Shown: piece by piece, positions 22,092 to 32,594 of the stretch
Numbering within the stretch: position 1 is the first letter of the stretch
Layout: each line of letters starts with the position of its first letter
Assembly (NCBI GenBank): GCA_903813345.2
Contig: CAIIXF020000002.1
Location: 2,458,001 to 2,522,000, forward strand
DNA length: 64,000 nucleotides
Source of the DNA: Owenia fusiformis
Lineage: Eukaryota > Annelida > Polychaeta > Sabellida > Oweniidae
Direction: 5' to 3'
Program-made: the position numbers and the translations under genes
The notes under the pieces: generated by a model
Seen by the model: the letters and a program-made list of their open reading frames with translations, nothing else
What the model was told of the DNA's origin: nothing
Database searches by the model: none

Positions 22092-23117
22092 CAGGGTGAC
22101 CGGAAAAAAAGGAGACCATTGAAATAGGCAATATCTCCTAAAATAGTGACCATTGAAGTAATCAATTTCTCCTAAACTAGACAAGTGACATCAATGAAAT
22201 TTTGCATACATCAGAACAGTTCTATGGAAATTTGTTCCTGAAAGTGTCAATACAAGCAGTCAACTGGTTCAGGAGCTATGATCATTTACATAACATGCTC
22301 CAAATAGGCGCAATTGAGACCAACGCAGAGCTGGATACATTTGGCAAATACCCTTACATATTCCGACCTTGTTATGGCATTACATTTAGCATTTATTGCC
22401 ACCTTTAGGTCAGCAATTGTCTCAGGATTGTTTTGGTACACATTGTCTTTCAAATTGCCCCACAAAAAGAAATCAGGTGGATTCAAATTTGAGGTGTATG
22501 GAGACGAAGCTTATCTGACCTATGGCTTCTGACTCAGTGGTCCCACTCAGTTACAGTATCATCCTAAGGAGGTTTTGGGCAGCCCTTGGTTTTCATATGG
22601 GATTTAATTGTGCCATATAGTGGTTTTAGTAACATGGCACTATGCCCAATACCTAAAGTGACTCTTAAGATTTGGTAAATCAGCACTTAAGCAACAGGAT
22701 GATGAACCACATGTCAGATAACCCTTCATTGCCATTACAGCCTAGACTTGAATCCTGCTGATTTCTTTTTGTATGGATATTTGAAAGACAATCTATACCA
22801 AAACAATCCTCAGACTATTGTTGACCTAAAGAAGGCAATCACTGCTATATGTAATGCCATAATAATGCCATAGAGGGCAGAACATGTAAGGGTAGTTTGC
22901 CATATGAATCCAACTCTGCGTTGGTCTCAATTGTGCCTATTTGGAGCATGTCATGTAAATGATCATAGCTCCTGAACCAGTTGAATGCTTGTATTGAAAC
23001 CTTCAGTAACAAATTTCCATATAACTGTTCCAGTGTATGCAAAATTTCATTGATGGCACTTGTCTAGTTTAGGAGAAATTGATTACTTCAATGGTCTCCT
23101 TTTTTCCGGTCACCCTG
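22092..23117. mobile_element. Palindromic mariner-like element with two transposase 3' ends
   Basis: A 1026-bp insertion with TIRs CAGGGTGACCGGAAAAAA, flanked by TA (22090-22091, 23118-23119). The paralog at 42241 has the single TA empty site. The ~375-390-bp arms (22092-22480 and 22745-23117) are inverted copies of one transposon 3' end, and each encodes a transposase C-terminus. On the minus strand (left) this is NPPDFFLWGNLKDNVYQNNP; on the plus strand (right), from about 22748, NPADFFLYGYLKDNLYQNNP. This is the IS630/Tc1/mariner signature after the last catalytic acidic residue. No catalytic core remains, so it needs help to move. Confidence 0.9.
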
Positions 23118-23179
23118 TACATCAAAAGTGGTGAACCTGGAAAAATAGTCATAATACAGAGTATTCTGTGGAATCTCAC

Positions 23180-23500
23180 ACTGAAAAGAATATACGATTT
23201 AGTCCAAGATGACCAAGCAATAGCATAAATACAGTATACAAGAAATGGGCCAATAACTGAATGATATAATACACATAGGAGCATAATTTGAAGTTTCCAG
23301 AAACGTTCTGCTTGGATGTTAATTTTCAGTAAAGTGAGAATCAGAATGAAAAAATATATCATAAGAAAGATGAAACCATCATATTTCAGTGCTCTGATGT
23401 TTGATTTCCACTCGTCAGGTTTGCTATCATTTCTTAAATACACTTTATATACATTGAATAAGCCAATGATAGCCCTCCATGTGACTTGTTCACTTGGCAT
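23180..23500 (-). CDS. Unrecognised multi-pass membrane protein, first coding exon
   Basis: The ATG at 23498-23500 follows an in-frame stop (TGA) a few codons upstream. 107 codons run to ...YILFS and the donor GTGAGATT (23171-23178), phase 0. The product starts MPSEQVTWRAIIGLFNVYKV and has at least two hydrophobic stretches: DGFIFLMIYFFILILTLLKI at residues 42-61 and, near 72-95, LQIMLLCVLYHSVIGPFLVY. Without splicing the frame stays open through the mariner insertion. Joining to 18463-18534 and 16849-16962 would give about 168 residues with a lysine-rich cytosolic tail. Exon linkage is inferred from phase and collinear duplication. I do not recognise the family. The start lies divergently 1.1 kb from the transporter start. 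Confidence 0.5.
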
Positions 23501-23971
23501 TAACCCTCACCTTTCCTCAGTGATCTCCAAAGGCAATCAACTAGACCCAACCAAACAATAAAAGGAATAGCACACAATTTAAGAGCAGGAGCTGGGCAAA
23601 GTTAAAACCAGAAAAATGTGACATTTCAATTGAAACAATTTTAAAAAATGCAAAGAACAAGTACAGTATTTAATACATGAAGCACATGCTTATAAGCATC
23701 AAGTAGCTTTGATATATAATTATTTACAATTGAATTCATAACTCTAAATGGAACTCAACAGTAAAAGGAAAACAGCTTGTTATCAGGTTTGTCAATCAAA
23801 ACTGTAACTGTGTCAGGTAATATGAATGTGTGGCACTGAATACACCAGGCGACCTTAAATTAATCAGCAAACTATATATACTATCTATTTAATGTTCGTT
23901 ATGCTTCTTAGTCAAACAGAAAAGTGAGCGTTACCACTGGTGATTCGCTCGATTACGCTGGTTACCACATG

Positions 23972-24420
23972 GTCTCAAAATGTCGGAACGTCGAAGGTAC
24001 GATTTTTCTTTTTTTCCTTATTTCACGAGTCGTAGGCAGAATCCCCACGACATCTTTTCTCACAAACGTGTATCAGTATCATATGTTTTAGAAAATGTAC
24101 ATGATTGCGAAAAAATAGCTCAGAAGACAACAGAATCGTCTATATAATTCCTCACTTAAGTTACACAAACGTAGGGGTTAAAAGTGCAGATCTTAACTGT
24201 TTTTCGAAATACCGTTTATGTAACTTAAGTGAGGAATTAAATCGACGATTCCGATGTCTTCTGAACTATTTGTTCGAATTTGCAAATGTGTACATTTTCT
24301 TAAACATATGATACTGATACACGTGTGTGATAAAAATGGCGTGGGAATTCTGCCTACAACGTGTGAAAAAAGAAAAATCGTACCTTCGACGTTCCGACAT
24401 TTTGTTACCGAAACGGTTTG
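23972..24420. repeat. Long hairpin element H, copy 1
   Basis: Arms of ~210-230 bp fold around a short loop near 24165-24215. Outer blocks are AAAATGTCGGAACGTCGAAG with the complement at 24380-24405; inner blocks are CCTCACTTAAGTTAC and its complement. Copies 2 and 3 are at 43107 and 52405. Short ORFs inside are arm sequence, not genes. Confidence 0.85.
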
Positions 24421-24641
24421 ATTTGGTGAATCTATACAAACTTAAAAAGTTGATTTTCAAAAGAGTAATATGACGAATCGACGATGATTAATTGCTCCTT
24501 CAATAACACATCACATTCGCAAAGCCATCTTTTTTCAGTGTATAGCTGCCTTAGAGTCTATAAAAGCCGTTCAAATGAAAATTGAATTGAATTGAAAATG
24601 AATATTGTTGCATATTACACTCTCAATAAGAAGTTGATGTA

Positions 24642-25240
24642 ATGAACAGCGAGGACCAAGGCCGTGATGATATTATAGTAGATACTCAAAAAGGAATTGG
24701 TGGAGTGAACAGTAAGAGTCAAAGCCGAGCTGATATTAAAGTAGATACTCAAGAAGAAGTCGATGAAATGAACAGCGAGAGTCAGAGACGTGGTTATATT
24801 ATAGTAGATACTCAAGAAGAAGTCGATGAAATGAACGGCGAGAGTCAAAGCCGAGCTGATATTATGGTGGATACTCAAGAAGAGCTCGGTGGAGTGAACA
24901 GCAAGAGTCAGAGACGTGATGATATTATAGTAGATACTCAAGAAGAAATCGATGAAATGAACGGCGAGAGTCAAAGCCGAGCTGATATTATGGTGGATAC
25001 TCAAGAAGAGGTCGGTGGAGTGAACAGCAAGAGTCAGAGACGTGATGATATTATAGTAGATACTCAAGAAGAAGTCGGTGAAATGAACAGCGAGAGTCAA
25101 ATCCGTGATGGTTTTATGGTGGATAACAAAGAAGAGGTCGGCGCAGTGAACAGCAAGAGTCAACGCCGTGATGATATTATGGTGGATACTGAAGTAAAAG
25201 TCGATGAAATGAACAGCGAGAGTCAAAGCCGAGTTGATAT
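24642..25240 (+). repeat. 63-bp coding minisatellite
   Basis: About nine and a half units; unit boundaries fall on GTNGATACTCAAGAAG. The unit length is a multiple of three, so gain or loss keeps frame. Copy 3 retains only about four units (52937-53194), so the array has changed in length between paralogs. The opposite strand is also open for 203 codons, a consequence of the repeat. Confidence 0.92.
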
Positions 25241-25346
25241 TTCAGCTGTTAAAGTGGATACTCAGGTTGATAGATCTGGCACAACACTAGCAGAAAATCT
25301 AAAGTGGCCCACTACGTTACTGATATTTCTTGCTGCTTTTGGTTCG
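24642..25346 (+). CDS. MFS transporter (MFSD4B/NaGLT1-like) copy 1, exon 1 with 21-residue repeats
   Basis: 235 codons from the ATG at 24642 to a GTAAAT donor at 25347, phase 0. Residues ~13-200 are nine tandem 21-residue repeats (VDTQEEVDEMNSESQSRADI plus one residue), encoded by a 63-bp minisatellite in which 'DEMNSES' and 'GGVNSKS' units partly alternate. They are acidic and hydrophilic, predicted disordered and cytosolic. The exon ends NLKWPTTLLIFLAAFGS, the first half of TM1, which continues in exon 2 (GMVYYIFGPTLLDL). A decayed repeat with a stop (CAA TAA GAA) lies just upstream, so the array has eroded at its 5' end and the start may be secondary. The repeat tail is unlike the short N-termini usual for the family. 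Assignment to this gene rests on matching phase, TM1 completion and conserved order. Confidence 0.62.
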
Positions 25347-27229
25347 GTAAATATAGTTTATTGAAGTATTTTTTTCAAATTGACTTCGTTAAATTTTTTT
25401 TGATGCGTTCATTTGTGTACCTCGAGGTTCGGAGGTTGATTTCGTGGATGTTCAGCTTTAGATCATAAAACATTGTCATATCAGACTTTTAAAAAATTAG
25501 TTTATTCGTTTATTATGTTAATAGGGAGTTTAAGCTTGCATATAAAATCGAAACGCCAACCTATACGTATGACCAATCGCTCACACAAATGCATCGCTTA
25601 AATATTTTCCGTTCACCTTTAGGCTATGAAAAACATTGCAAGCTCATCTCCCTTTTATTTAGAATTTTTGACTTCCCTGAACCACTTTCTGAGCTAACAC
25701 ATGATGTTATTTCTATCCGATATTTTTTAACCAATCGTACAATTCTTTTCAACATAAACTAAATTAGCATGCATGCTATCTATTAGTGTGAATTATTACT
25801 TATTGATAACAATGTATTACAACTAACCCCCCTATCACACCAAACTAGTTCTTACCCGTTCTTGTCAGTCCTACGAAAACGTCGTAAAACGGGCTCAATC
25901 TGGCTGTGGTCGGGAAATATGTCTAAAATAATTAGCTACTTCGTTCATAAATAGTCTTCAATACGTCCATCTCATTCGCATTTCGTTCAATCGCATCACG
26001 TCGGTGTGCAACGTCGTATAACGCGTCCCTTAGTCTAGAAGGTCATCATGACCTGATAAAAGAACGGTATAGTCGCCATCGAATTTTGAATCAATTCAAA
26101 ATTCTAAATCACATTCCCCGTCCGGGAAAGTCCATGAATTTCGTAAACAGACCGTAGAACGTTGTAGGTACGTTCATTCAGTTCGCACACAGTTTAAAAC
26201 CGATTCGGCAACGTTTTGACGATCACCAGAAAATTTTGAGCATGCTCTAAGTTTTGGAGGACCTACTCGTTCGAGTAGTTTCATGAAGTTTGTAAACAGA
26301 TCCTAAACGGTTCTTAGTGGGTTCTTTGTACGTCAAATCCGTTAGTGCACGGTTTAAGCCCGTTTTCGAGAACATAGTGAGAACTAGTTTGGTGTGATAG
26401 TAGGGTAAAAGATTATTTGAAATGAGTTCACAATTTTTAACTTTTTGAAATTGAAATAAAAGTTTCATATATCACATTTTGATAACATTGGGTAATACTG
26501 CAACATTATCCTACATAGGCGTAGCCAGGGGCGGGGTGCCCCCTCATATCAATAAAAATAAAACCATGAGAAAGAAGAAGAAAAGAGCTTGAAAATGATC
26601 AATTCTTGTAAAATTAAAATTAAACTTATTTTTGGCTTGTTTATGCCACAATCGCACCCCTCCGGCTGAAAACCGAAATAATTTTGGTGATCGCACCCCC
26701 CCCCACTGACTGAAAGCTGGCTACGCCCCTGTCCTATGTGGTTTAATCTTTACCTAGGGCTTTTAAATTATTTTAAAACTTACTAATGAAACAAAGGGTG
26801 CGTCCAGTATGTCAAAACTAAAATGCAACAAATAGAAGGAATTACATTTGTTTTACATCATTTGATACCCTCTGCTATGGGATCATTTGAGCTTCTCCCC
26901 CCCCCCCTCTCTGGTCAACATAAGTCTATTGACGCTAGAGTCAAAAATTAAAAAGGCAAAAAAACATCGAATTACAAACTCATTTAGGACAGAGGTATTC
27001 CATCGGCAACATATTGCACTTTTTTATTGCAAAGCAAAACTGCATATTTCGAATTCTTTGATATAGACTTTAGTATTGAAGTATGTGAGTTGCATACTTT
27101 ATTAATTATTATTGAAAAATGTTAACATTTTCATGAAACATTTCCCCGGATATTGTTGTGACATGTTACTATGGCAACCGTTACTCTACATGTGCTTCGT
27201 TTTTTAAACTTTACTGTTTTAACTGCAAT
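25347..27229 (+). other. Transporter copy 1, intron 1, 5' part
   Basis: Matches copy 3 at 59815-60605 and 62249-63087. From 26075 it also matches copy 2 at 43946-45033. No exon is evident. It contains the small MITE at 26511-26745 and a poly-C run near 26900. Confidence 0.75.
26511..26745. mobile_element. MITE with CGTAGCCAGGGGC ends
   Basis: The left end CATAGGCGTAGCCAGGGGC is inverted against GCTGGCTACGCCCCTGTCCTATG at the right. Copy 2 (44388-44535) carries an internally deleted version and copy 3 (about 62455-62600) only the right part. The element therefore predates the duplications. Confidence 0.7.
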
Positions 27230-27820
27230 TTATTTATTTATTCAGAAAAAATGTATATACAATAATAATACATGACTAATACTGACACCAAATGGCATAT
27301 AAAAGTATAATGTCAAGTATCAAAAAAAGTATCACTAGCAAATATAAAAAAAAAAAATATATATATAGTCTAACTAGTTAACAAGGGTATATAGGTATAT
27401 GCGTTTCATATATACAAGTATTTACATGATATGACATAGTACAATGCATACACTAAGCATGTATGTACGTTGTGTTTAAATGATTTGCCATGACTATTGT
27501 AATATACAATGCGTGGATAGTAAATAAAAATGTTTAATAAGACAGATTTTTTATAAGTAGCTTGACAAGAGGTCAGATTTGTAGGCCTTTTTAAAGGAGA
27601 TTATAGATTTTGACATTTTTGTGGAATGTTAAAGAGAATTCCATAGTGAAGGCCCATTTCGTTTTATGAAAAATTTGTTCGCATGTTCAATATATATATA
27701 TATATATTTTTTCATGTTCAGTATGGAAGTTGTCACATTGGCGGGTATTATAACTATGTGTATCGCAGTTTATTTGGAAATTTGTATCGAGTAGAGAATT
27801 TAGTATTTGGTCACCATCTT

Positions 27821-28550
27821 TTACTTGGTACATGAAATTGCTGTATACAGCTTATCTATATCATAAATATTCAGAAGATTAAGTTCTTTGAATAATTGAG
27901 CTGTATGATCAACGTATTTTTTTCCAAAAACAATGCGAACAAATCGTTTTTGAATCATGTAAATTTTATCAAGATAAGATTTGTAGTTGTTACCCCAAAT
28001 AATATTGCAGTAATTGAGTTGAGAGTGAATAAGAGAGTAGTATATACTATAAGCAAAGCACTTTTTGTTAAAAAAATATGGACTCCATACAAGACCCCAA
28101 TGCATCTTTTTTTCTTAGTTTTTGATATGCTCTTTGAAAGTTAAATTGGCATCAATAGCTATTCCTAAGAAAGATATAGTGATGTCTTGCTTGAGTTTGA
28201 TGTCATTTATTTTGAGAAAGTGATTGTTAGAAGTTTTACCTGGTCCAAAGAGAATCCATTTAGTTTTGTCAATGTTTAAAGAAAGTTTATTGGCAATGAT
28301 CCAGTCACTGAGCTTTGAAAGTTCTTCATTTGCGGTGACAAATAGAGTGGGTAAATCTTTGTGAGAGGCCAAGAGATTGGTATCATCAGCAAATAGGATG
28401 AATTCAAAGAAATCAGATTTGTAGATGTCATTTATGTAAAGAAGAAATAAAATAGGACCAAGCACTGAACCTTGAGGGACACCATGAGATAATGAGGTTT
28501 GTTTCGATTTACAGCCATTAGAAATAACAGTCTGATGATGTTGAGTTAAG
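27821..28550 (-). pseudogene. LINE B RT, second half and C-terminus
   Basis: Contains GVPQGSVLGPILFLLYINDI and the catalytic variant FADDTN, then the SLNIDKTKWILFG and ISFLGIAIDANLTFKEH blocks. A frameshift near 28110 leads to SLIHSQLNYCNIIWGNNYKS and onward. The first half of RT lies across LINE C at 32161-32358. Inactive. Confidence 0.85.
28514..28550. repeat. Unusually long (37-bp) target-site duplication of LINE C, left copy
   Basis: GCCATTAGAAATAACAGTCT and 17 further bases are repeated at 32124-32160 with a single mismatch, immediately outside both ends of LINE C. Confidence 0.88.
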
Positions 28551-28873
28551 TTTTAGTTTAGTTTAATAATAGTTTATTTCTGTGTCACAGGTTTACTAAA
28601 ATATTACAAGTAAAATACATGTATTAAAAAACCCAACAGCCGACATCGGCTTACGAGACACCATATAAATATACAAAATAGTCAATAGAAAAATATAGCA
28701 TCTGTATGTCGAATAATATCACAGAGGATGTAGATTAAGTTTGCAGAGTGTGAACAATTCACAGACAAAATGACTAGAGTTAAATAACATACAATATAAA
28801 CATGTGATTTCAAAATGCAATAAATGAGAATACAGTAATTATGACTGGTTGATAATATTGCACATATTTAATA

Positions 28874-29435
28874 TCACAAACGTTCCAGGTTAAATAAACG
28901 TTTTGAGAACATTTTGTAAAGAGTAGCAGCAAGGCAGCTTTGAATGTTCTTTGCATGTAGTAATGGGATCATAATTAAGGTTGGATTGGCACTTGAAGTA
29001 TTTAAATAAGGTACTTTAACTTTGGCTTCCTGATACAACATGTCTCTTAATTCTGTATAATGTGAACATTTAACAAGAAAATGTAATTCATCTTCAACTT
29101 CATTTGAGTCACACAGTTTACACTTCCTTTCCAATAGAGGTGTGTTATTATACCTTTGTCTCTCAACATTAAGTTGAAGGGACCCAGTTCTAAAGCTAGC
29201 TAGAATTTTCCTTTGATGTCTTGGCATGTAAATGTTATTATAATGTTCAGTTACTACTCCGTACTTGAACTGTCTATATGTCCTCAGTTTATTACCATTG
29301 ACTAGGTTATGTTGATCATTCCAAATATTTGTAAGAAATGGATCAGTTTGTTGAAAATAATCACTAATTTTTTCATGAAGGGTTTACATGGGGTTTGTGT
29401 CCCTAAATGTTGTTCAAGGCATGCTAGTTGTATTA
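28874..29435 (-). pseudogene. LINE C ORF2, C-terminal part after the MITE
   Basis: Continues the ORF beyond the MITE: QHI is followed by QLACLEQHL when the MITE is ignored. It ends with a zinc-finger-like CKLCDSNEVEDELHFLVKC block and a short tail (NIQSCLAATLYKMFSKRLF). The C-x2-C...H-x4-C spacing is common at LINE C-termini. Confidence 0.8.
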
Positions 29436-29939
29436 CTGTACGCCCGGTATTATTCGCGAGATTTAATTTCGCGAATTTTGCGAAAACACGATTTCGCGGC
29501 TATTAAATTTCGCGAATTTCACTTACTTGTACTAGTAATTGGAACTTAGACACTAGTAGATGTCATTTACGTTCATCATTTCACAGCAGTCCCTACCCAT
29601 AATGCACTACTAGTATATTTAACAAGCCACCGAAATCATTTACTCAGACAGAGGGAAACGTCATCAATTGGCCACGAAAATCAAATGAGACCTGGCATTG
29701 TTGGTAGTAGTTGGCCTGACTAGCCAACGTAAAATAGACATGTTGGTGGAAATCATCCAATTATCGCCCAATAACACTAGACGAAACGTTTTATACAAAA
29801 CGAAATGCATCATAGCCCCGGGTAAAAACAAATTCCCGGGGATTTAATTGGCAATTTCGCGACGATAATTTTTCGCGATTTTAACACCCTCGCGAAAAGC
29901 GCGAAACTAAATCGCACGCGAATAATACCGGGCGTACAG
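29436..29939. mobile_element. MITE inserted in LINE C
   Basis: 504 bp with TIRs CTGTACGCCCGGTATTATTC at both ends, flanked by TA (29434-29435, 29940-29941). The ends are rich in TTCGCG blocks. Its insertion truncates the LINE ORF, which then reads a few spurious residues into the MITE. Confidence 0.85.
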
Positions 29940-29941
29940 TA

Positions 29942-32123
29942 TGTGCTGTGTTCTGGAATCCCAGCTTGAGCGTCTTTTTAGAGACCATTTGTAGATCTTA
30001 TGGTTCAATCTGTTGGGGTTCATGTTTCTGAGTCTAATAAGGTGGCGTACACATTCAATTTTCTGTTTATCTTTTGCTTGTGTCCAGCCTAAATCCCCTC
30101 TTACTGCTTCATTGCTGGTCTTTGCTCCAACACCCAGGAAAAATTTTCCAGCTCTATTTTGCACTTTGTTAATACAGCTATGTTCTGACAGCCCAACAAT
30201 TGAGCATCCATAGTTAATAATAGGCTGAACCATGGTGTCATACAATTTGTTATACACTGAGAGATCCATGCCACCTAACTGTTTATACTTAGAGATTATA
30301 ACTCCAAGGGCACGATTTGCTGACTTGGCTATTTCTTTTGCAGTTTTATTGTAATTGATATGTTCATCTAACCATATACCAAGGTATTTATAGGTGCTGG
30401 CATATGATAATTCCATGTTGCCACAGTTGAATTGATGATTACTACGGGGTTTTGAAGGTGGGCGATAATGTACAATTTTGGACTTTCTCTGGTTGATTTT
30501 CATTCTCCACTTCCTGCACCATGTATTTACAGTGTCAATCATTCTCTGAAGGTCTTCTGCAGAGCTGGCTATGAGGGCTATATCGTCAGCATATAAAAGT
30601 ATTGAGACATTTGTGTTGTCTATATTTATCCCACAGTTCAATTGTTTTACTTCTGCGGCTAGGTCATTCACATAGATTGCAAATATTGTCGGAGATAACA
30701 GACAGCCTTCCTTCGAACCCTTGCTGATGGTAAACCAGGGTGTTAAATATCCATTGACACGAATGGCTCCAGATACATCCTGATATAATGATTTAGTTGC
30801 ATTGAATATTTTGCCCTTGACTCCAATGCGGTTTAATTTTAGCCACATACAATCACGATTTAGACCACTAAAAGCTTTCGTTGCGTCGACATAACAAACA
30901 AATGTCTCGAGTTTAGCCAACTTACGATTATTAACTATTGAGTGGAGGCTGTGGGCATGATCTAAACAGCTGCGCTTTTCACGAAATCCATTTTGCTCAT
31001 CAACCAATAAGTTGTTGCTCTCAAGGAACTTTGTAAGGCGCTTGTTAAGAATATCACAGTATATTTTACATGGCACTGAGATTAGGCTGATTGCTCTGTA
31101 GTTAAGTGGGTCACGGTTGTCGCCATCCTTGAAAATTGGATTAATTATGGTCTGCATCCACTTTTGGGGGACAATTCCACTATCAAAGCATTCTATGATA
31201 ATTTTATACAACATATTTATACAGGTTGGGTTTTTCAATACTTCTGCTGGGATTGAGTCAATGCCCACGGCTTTGCGAATTTTGGCTCGATGAACTGCAT
31301 TAATGACTTCCTGTAGGGTTATGTCCTCATTAAGTGGTGCACTTAGTGGGTCAACATTATCATTTTCAATATGGGAGAGTTCTTCCTTGACTTGTTTCAA
31401 GTGATTCTCATCAAAGTTGACATTGTCCTCTTTTTCTGAATATAATTTATTGTATGAGTTGGCCCAATAATTTAAGACTTCTTGTTTTTCTGTTGATACA
31501 GTTTTGTCTGGTTTTAAAATTTCCCAAGGAACTTCCTGTTTTCGGTCTGAGGCGATACCAATTTTTCCAATTTTATCCCAAAAGTTCCTAGAATTTGGTT
31601 CAATATATATATCCAATAGATGTTGTTGTTCTTGTTTCTGGAATTGTCGCTTTATTCTGCGATGGATTCTGTCAAAGGTTCGTCGTTCTATCTTGTAAAG
31701 TTCTTTCAAGTTACGTTTTTGGGTGGATTTACATTTCAGCCAGGCAGATTCAGATGCAGACACTTTATTCCATTGTGTTTGTAGTTCATCACACCAGTAT
31801 GGCTTTCTGAATGACTTAGGTTTTTTAGCAGTGGCCTTCACTGTGACTGGTTGGAACACTTTACTCATTTCATTGTCAATAGCTGAGACAAACTCATTGT
31901 ACATACAATTGATACGCTCAGTGGTATTAGTTGTTCTTGAGATACGATCTAAAGTTTTATTAATTTGTGTTATTAGGTTATTATCTAACATAAAGTTATC
32001 GGGCACCTTGTTTATCCTATATTTTTTGTGTTTTAAGTTATCTTCAGTTGGGCATTGTTCTTCATTTGGTGAATACCATTCATAGTCCAAAGGAAGAATT
32101 AAATCACAGCTCAGGATACAATG
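29942..32123 (-). pseudogene. LINE C ORF2: pre-RT region and reverse transcriptase
   Basis: About 725 codons open without stops. Order: remnant of the endonuclease end; basic linker (KPYWCDELQTQW, RIHRRIKRQF); RT start RKAVGIDSIPAEVLKN; DEQNGFREKRSCLDHAHSLH; YVDATKAFSGLN; KGSKEGCLLSPTIFAIYVND; catalytic LLYADDIALIA; KYLGIWLDE; and IINYGCSIVGLSEHS. The upstream end is fused in frame to LINE B residues (MRGVTLSLFQSYLTQRHQTV), so an ORF caller reports a 762-residue chimera. The clade is uncertain; the RT is unlike LINE A or B. Confidence 0.88.
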
Positions 32124-32358
32124 GCCATTAGAAATAACAGTCTGATGACGTTGAGTTAAGTAACTTTGAAACAATGAAAGGGTAACACCACGCATTCCGT
32201 AGTGTGAGAGTTTATCTAATAATATATTATGATCAATAGTGTCAAATGCTTTTGAGAAGTCTAATGATATCCCTAGTGAAGGAATTTTGCTTTCATTTGC
32301 ACATCTTATCTTTTCAATAAAAGTTAGAAGTGGAATGTATGTAGACTTTTTCTTCTCA

Positions 32359-32574
32359 CAATGATGATCTTCAGATCAACCATGTATCATGTGAATCCCT
32401 GACCATCCAGCTTACCAACTCAAAAAATAAAAACATCCTAATCTCAATTATATATAGGAATTCAATACTGATCTTCAAGCACTTCTTGATACTATCTCCA
32501 AGGAAAAAACAGTGTATATTCTTGGTGATTTTAATTGTGACCTTTTGAAAGCAGAAAGCAACCATGCTACAATT
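32359..32574 (+). pseudogene. Inverted 5' piece of LINE B (endonuclease domain)
   Basis: Plus-strand codons read CESLTIQLTNSKNKNILISI with IYRNS, then after a small internal deletion LLDTISKEKTVYILGDFNCD. IYR and GDFN are landmarks of APE-type endonucleases. The orientation is opposite to the rest of LINE B. Confidence 0.82.
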
Positions 32575-32594
32575 TGCAATACTTAAATACAGTA

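Larger units (their letters stand above)
17580..24340. repeat. Transporter-locus duplication, copy 1, upstream half
   Basis: Collinear with about 40432-43505, with few substitutions. Two segments of copy 1 are absent from copy 2: 18561-21268 (LINE A) and 22092-23117 (mariner-like element). They are therefore younger than the duplication or were lost without trace. The last ~500 bp (from about 23830) also match copy 3 from 52268. Confidence 0.92.
28551..32123 (-). mobile_element. LINE C, 5'-truncated non-LTR retrotransposon nested in LINE B
   Basis: About 3.57 kb between 37-bp target duplications. The coding frame is intact from the 5' truncation to the C-terminus except for one MITE insertion (29436-29939). 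This makes it the best preserved LINE in the window. The 3' end reads TTTAGTTTAGTTTAATAATAG on the plus strand. It lacks the endonuclease. Confidence 0.9.
27230..32574 (-). mobile_element. LINE B, twin-primed, carrying nested LINE C
   Basis: The insertion is flanked by TGCAAT at 27224-27229 and 32575-32580; copy 2 has the single empty TGCAAT at 45034-45039. The 3' tail (left) is TTTA/AAAT-rich. RT segments on the minus strand lie at 32161-32358 (FSKAFDTIDHNILLDKL) and 27821-28550 (GVPQGSVLGPILFLLYINDI, FADDTN). The endonuclease end at 32359-32574 is on the plus strand, a 5' inversion. LINE C occupies 28551-32123. The family also occurs at 63088-64000. CR1/Jockey-like. Confidence 0.9.

Noticed and set aside
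24615-25226. 203-residue open frame antisense to the coding minisatellite (TLAVHF/DFFLSIYYN repeats)
   Set aside because: It mirrors the 63-bp repeat, has no start context or splice logic, and the sense frame continues into a transmembrane segment at a conserved donor.
28551-32195. A 762-residue host-like protein
   Set aside because: It is a chimera of LINE B residues, LINE C RT and a few MITE codons, as the target duplications show.
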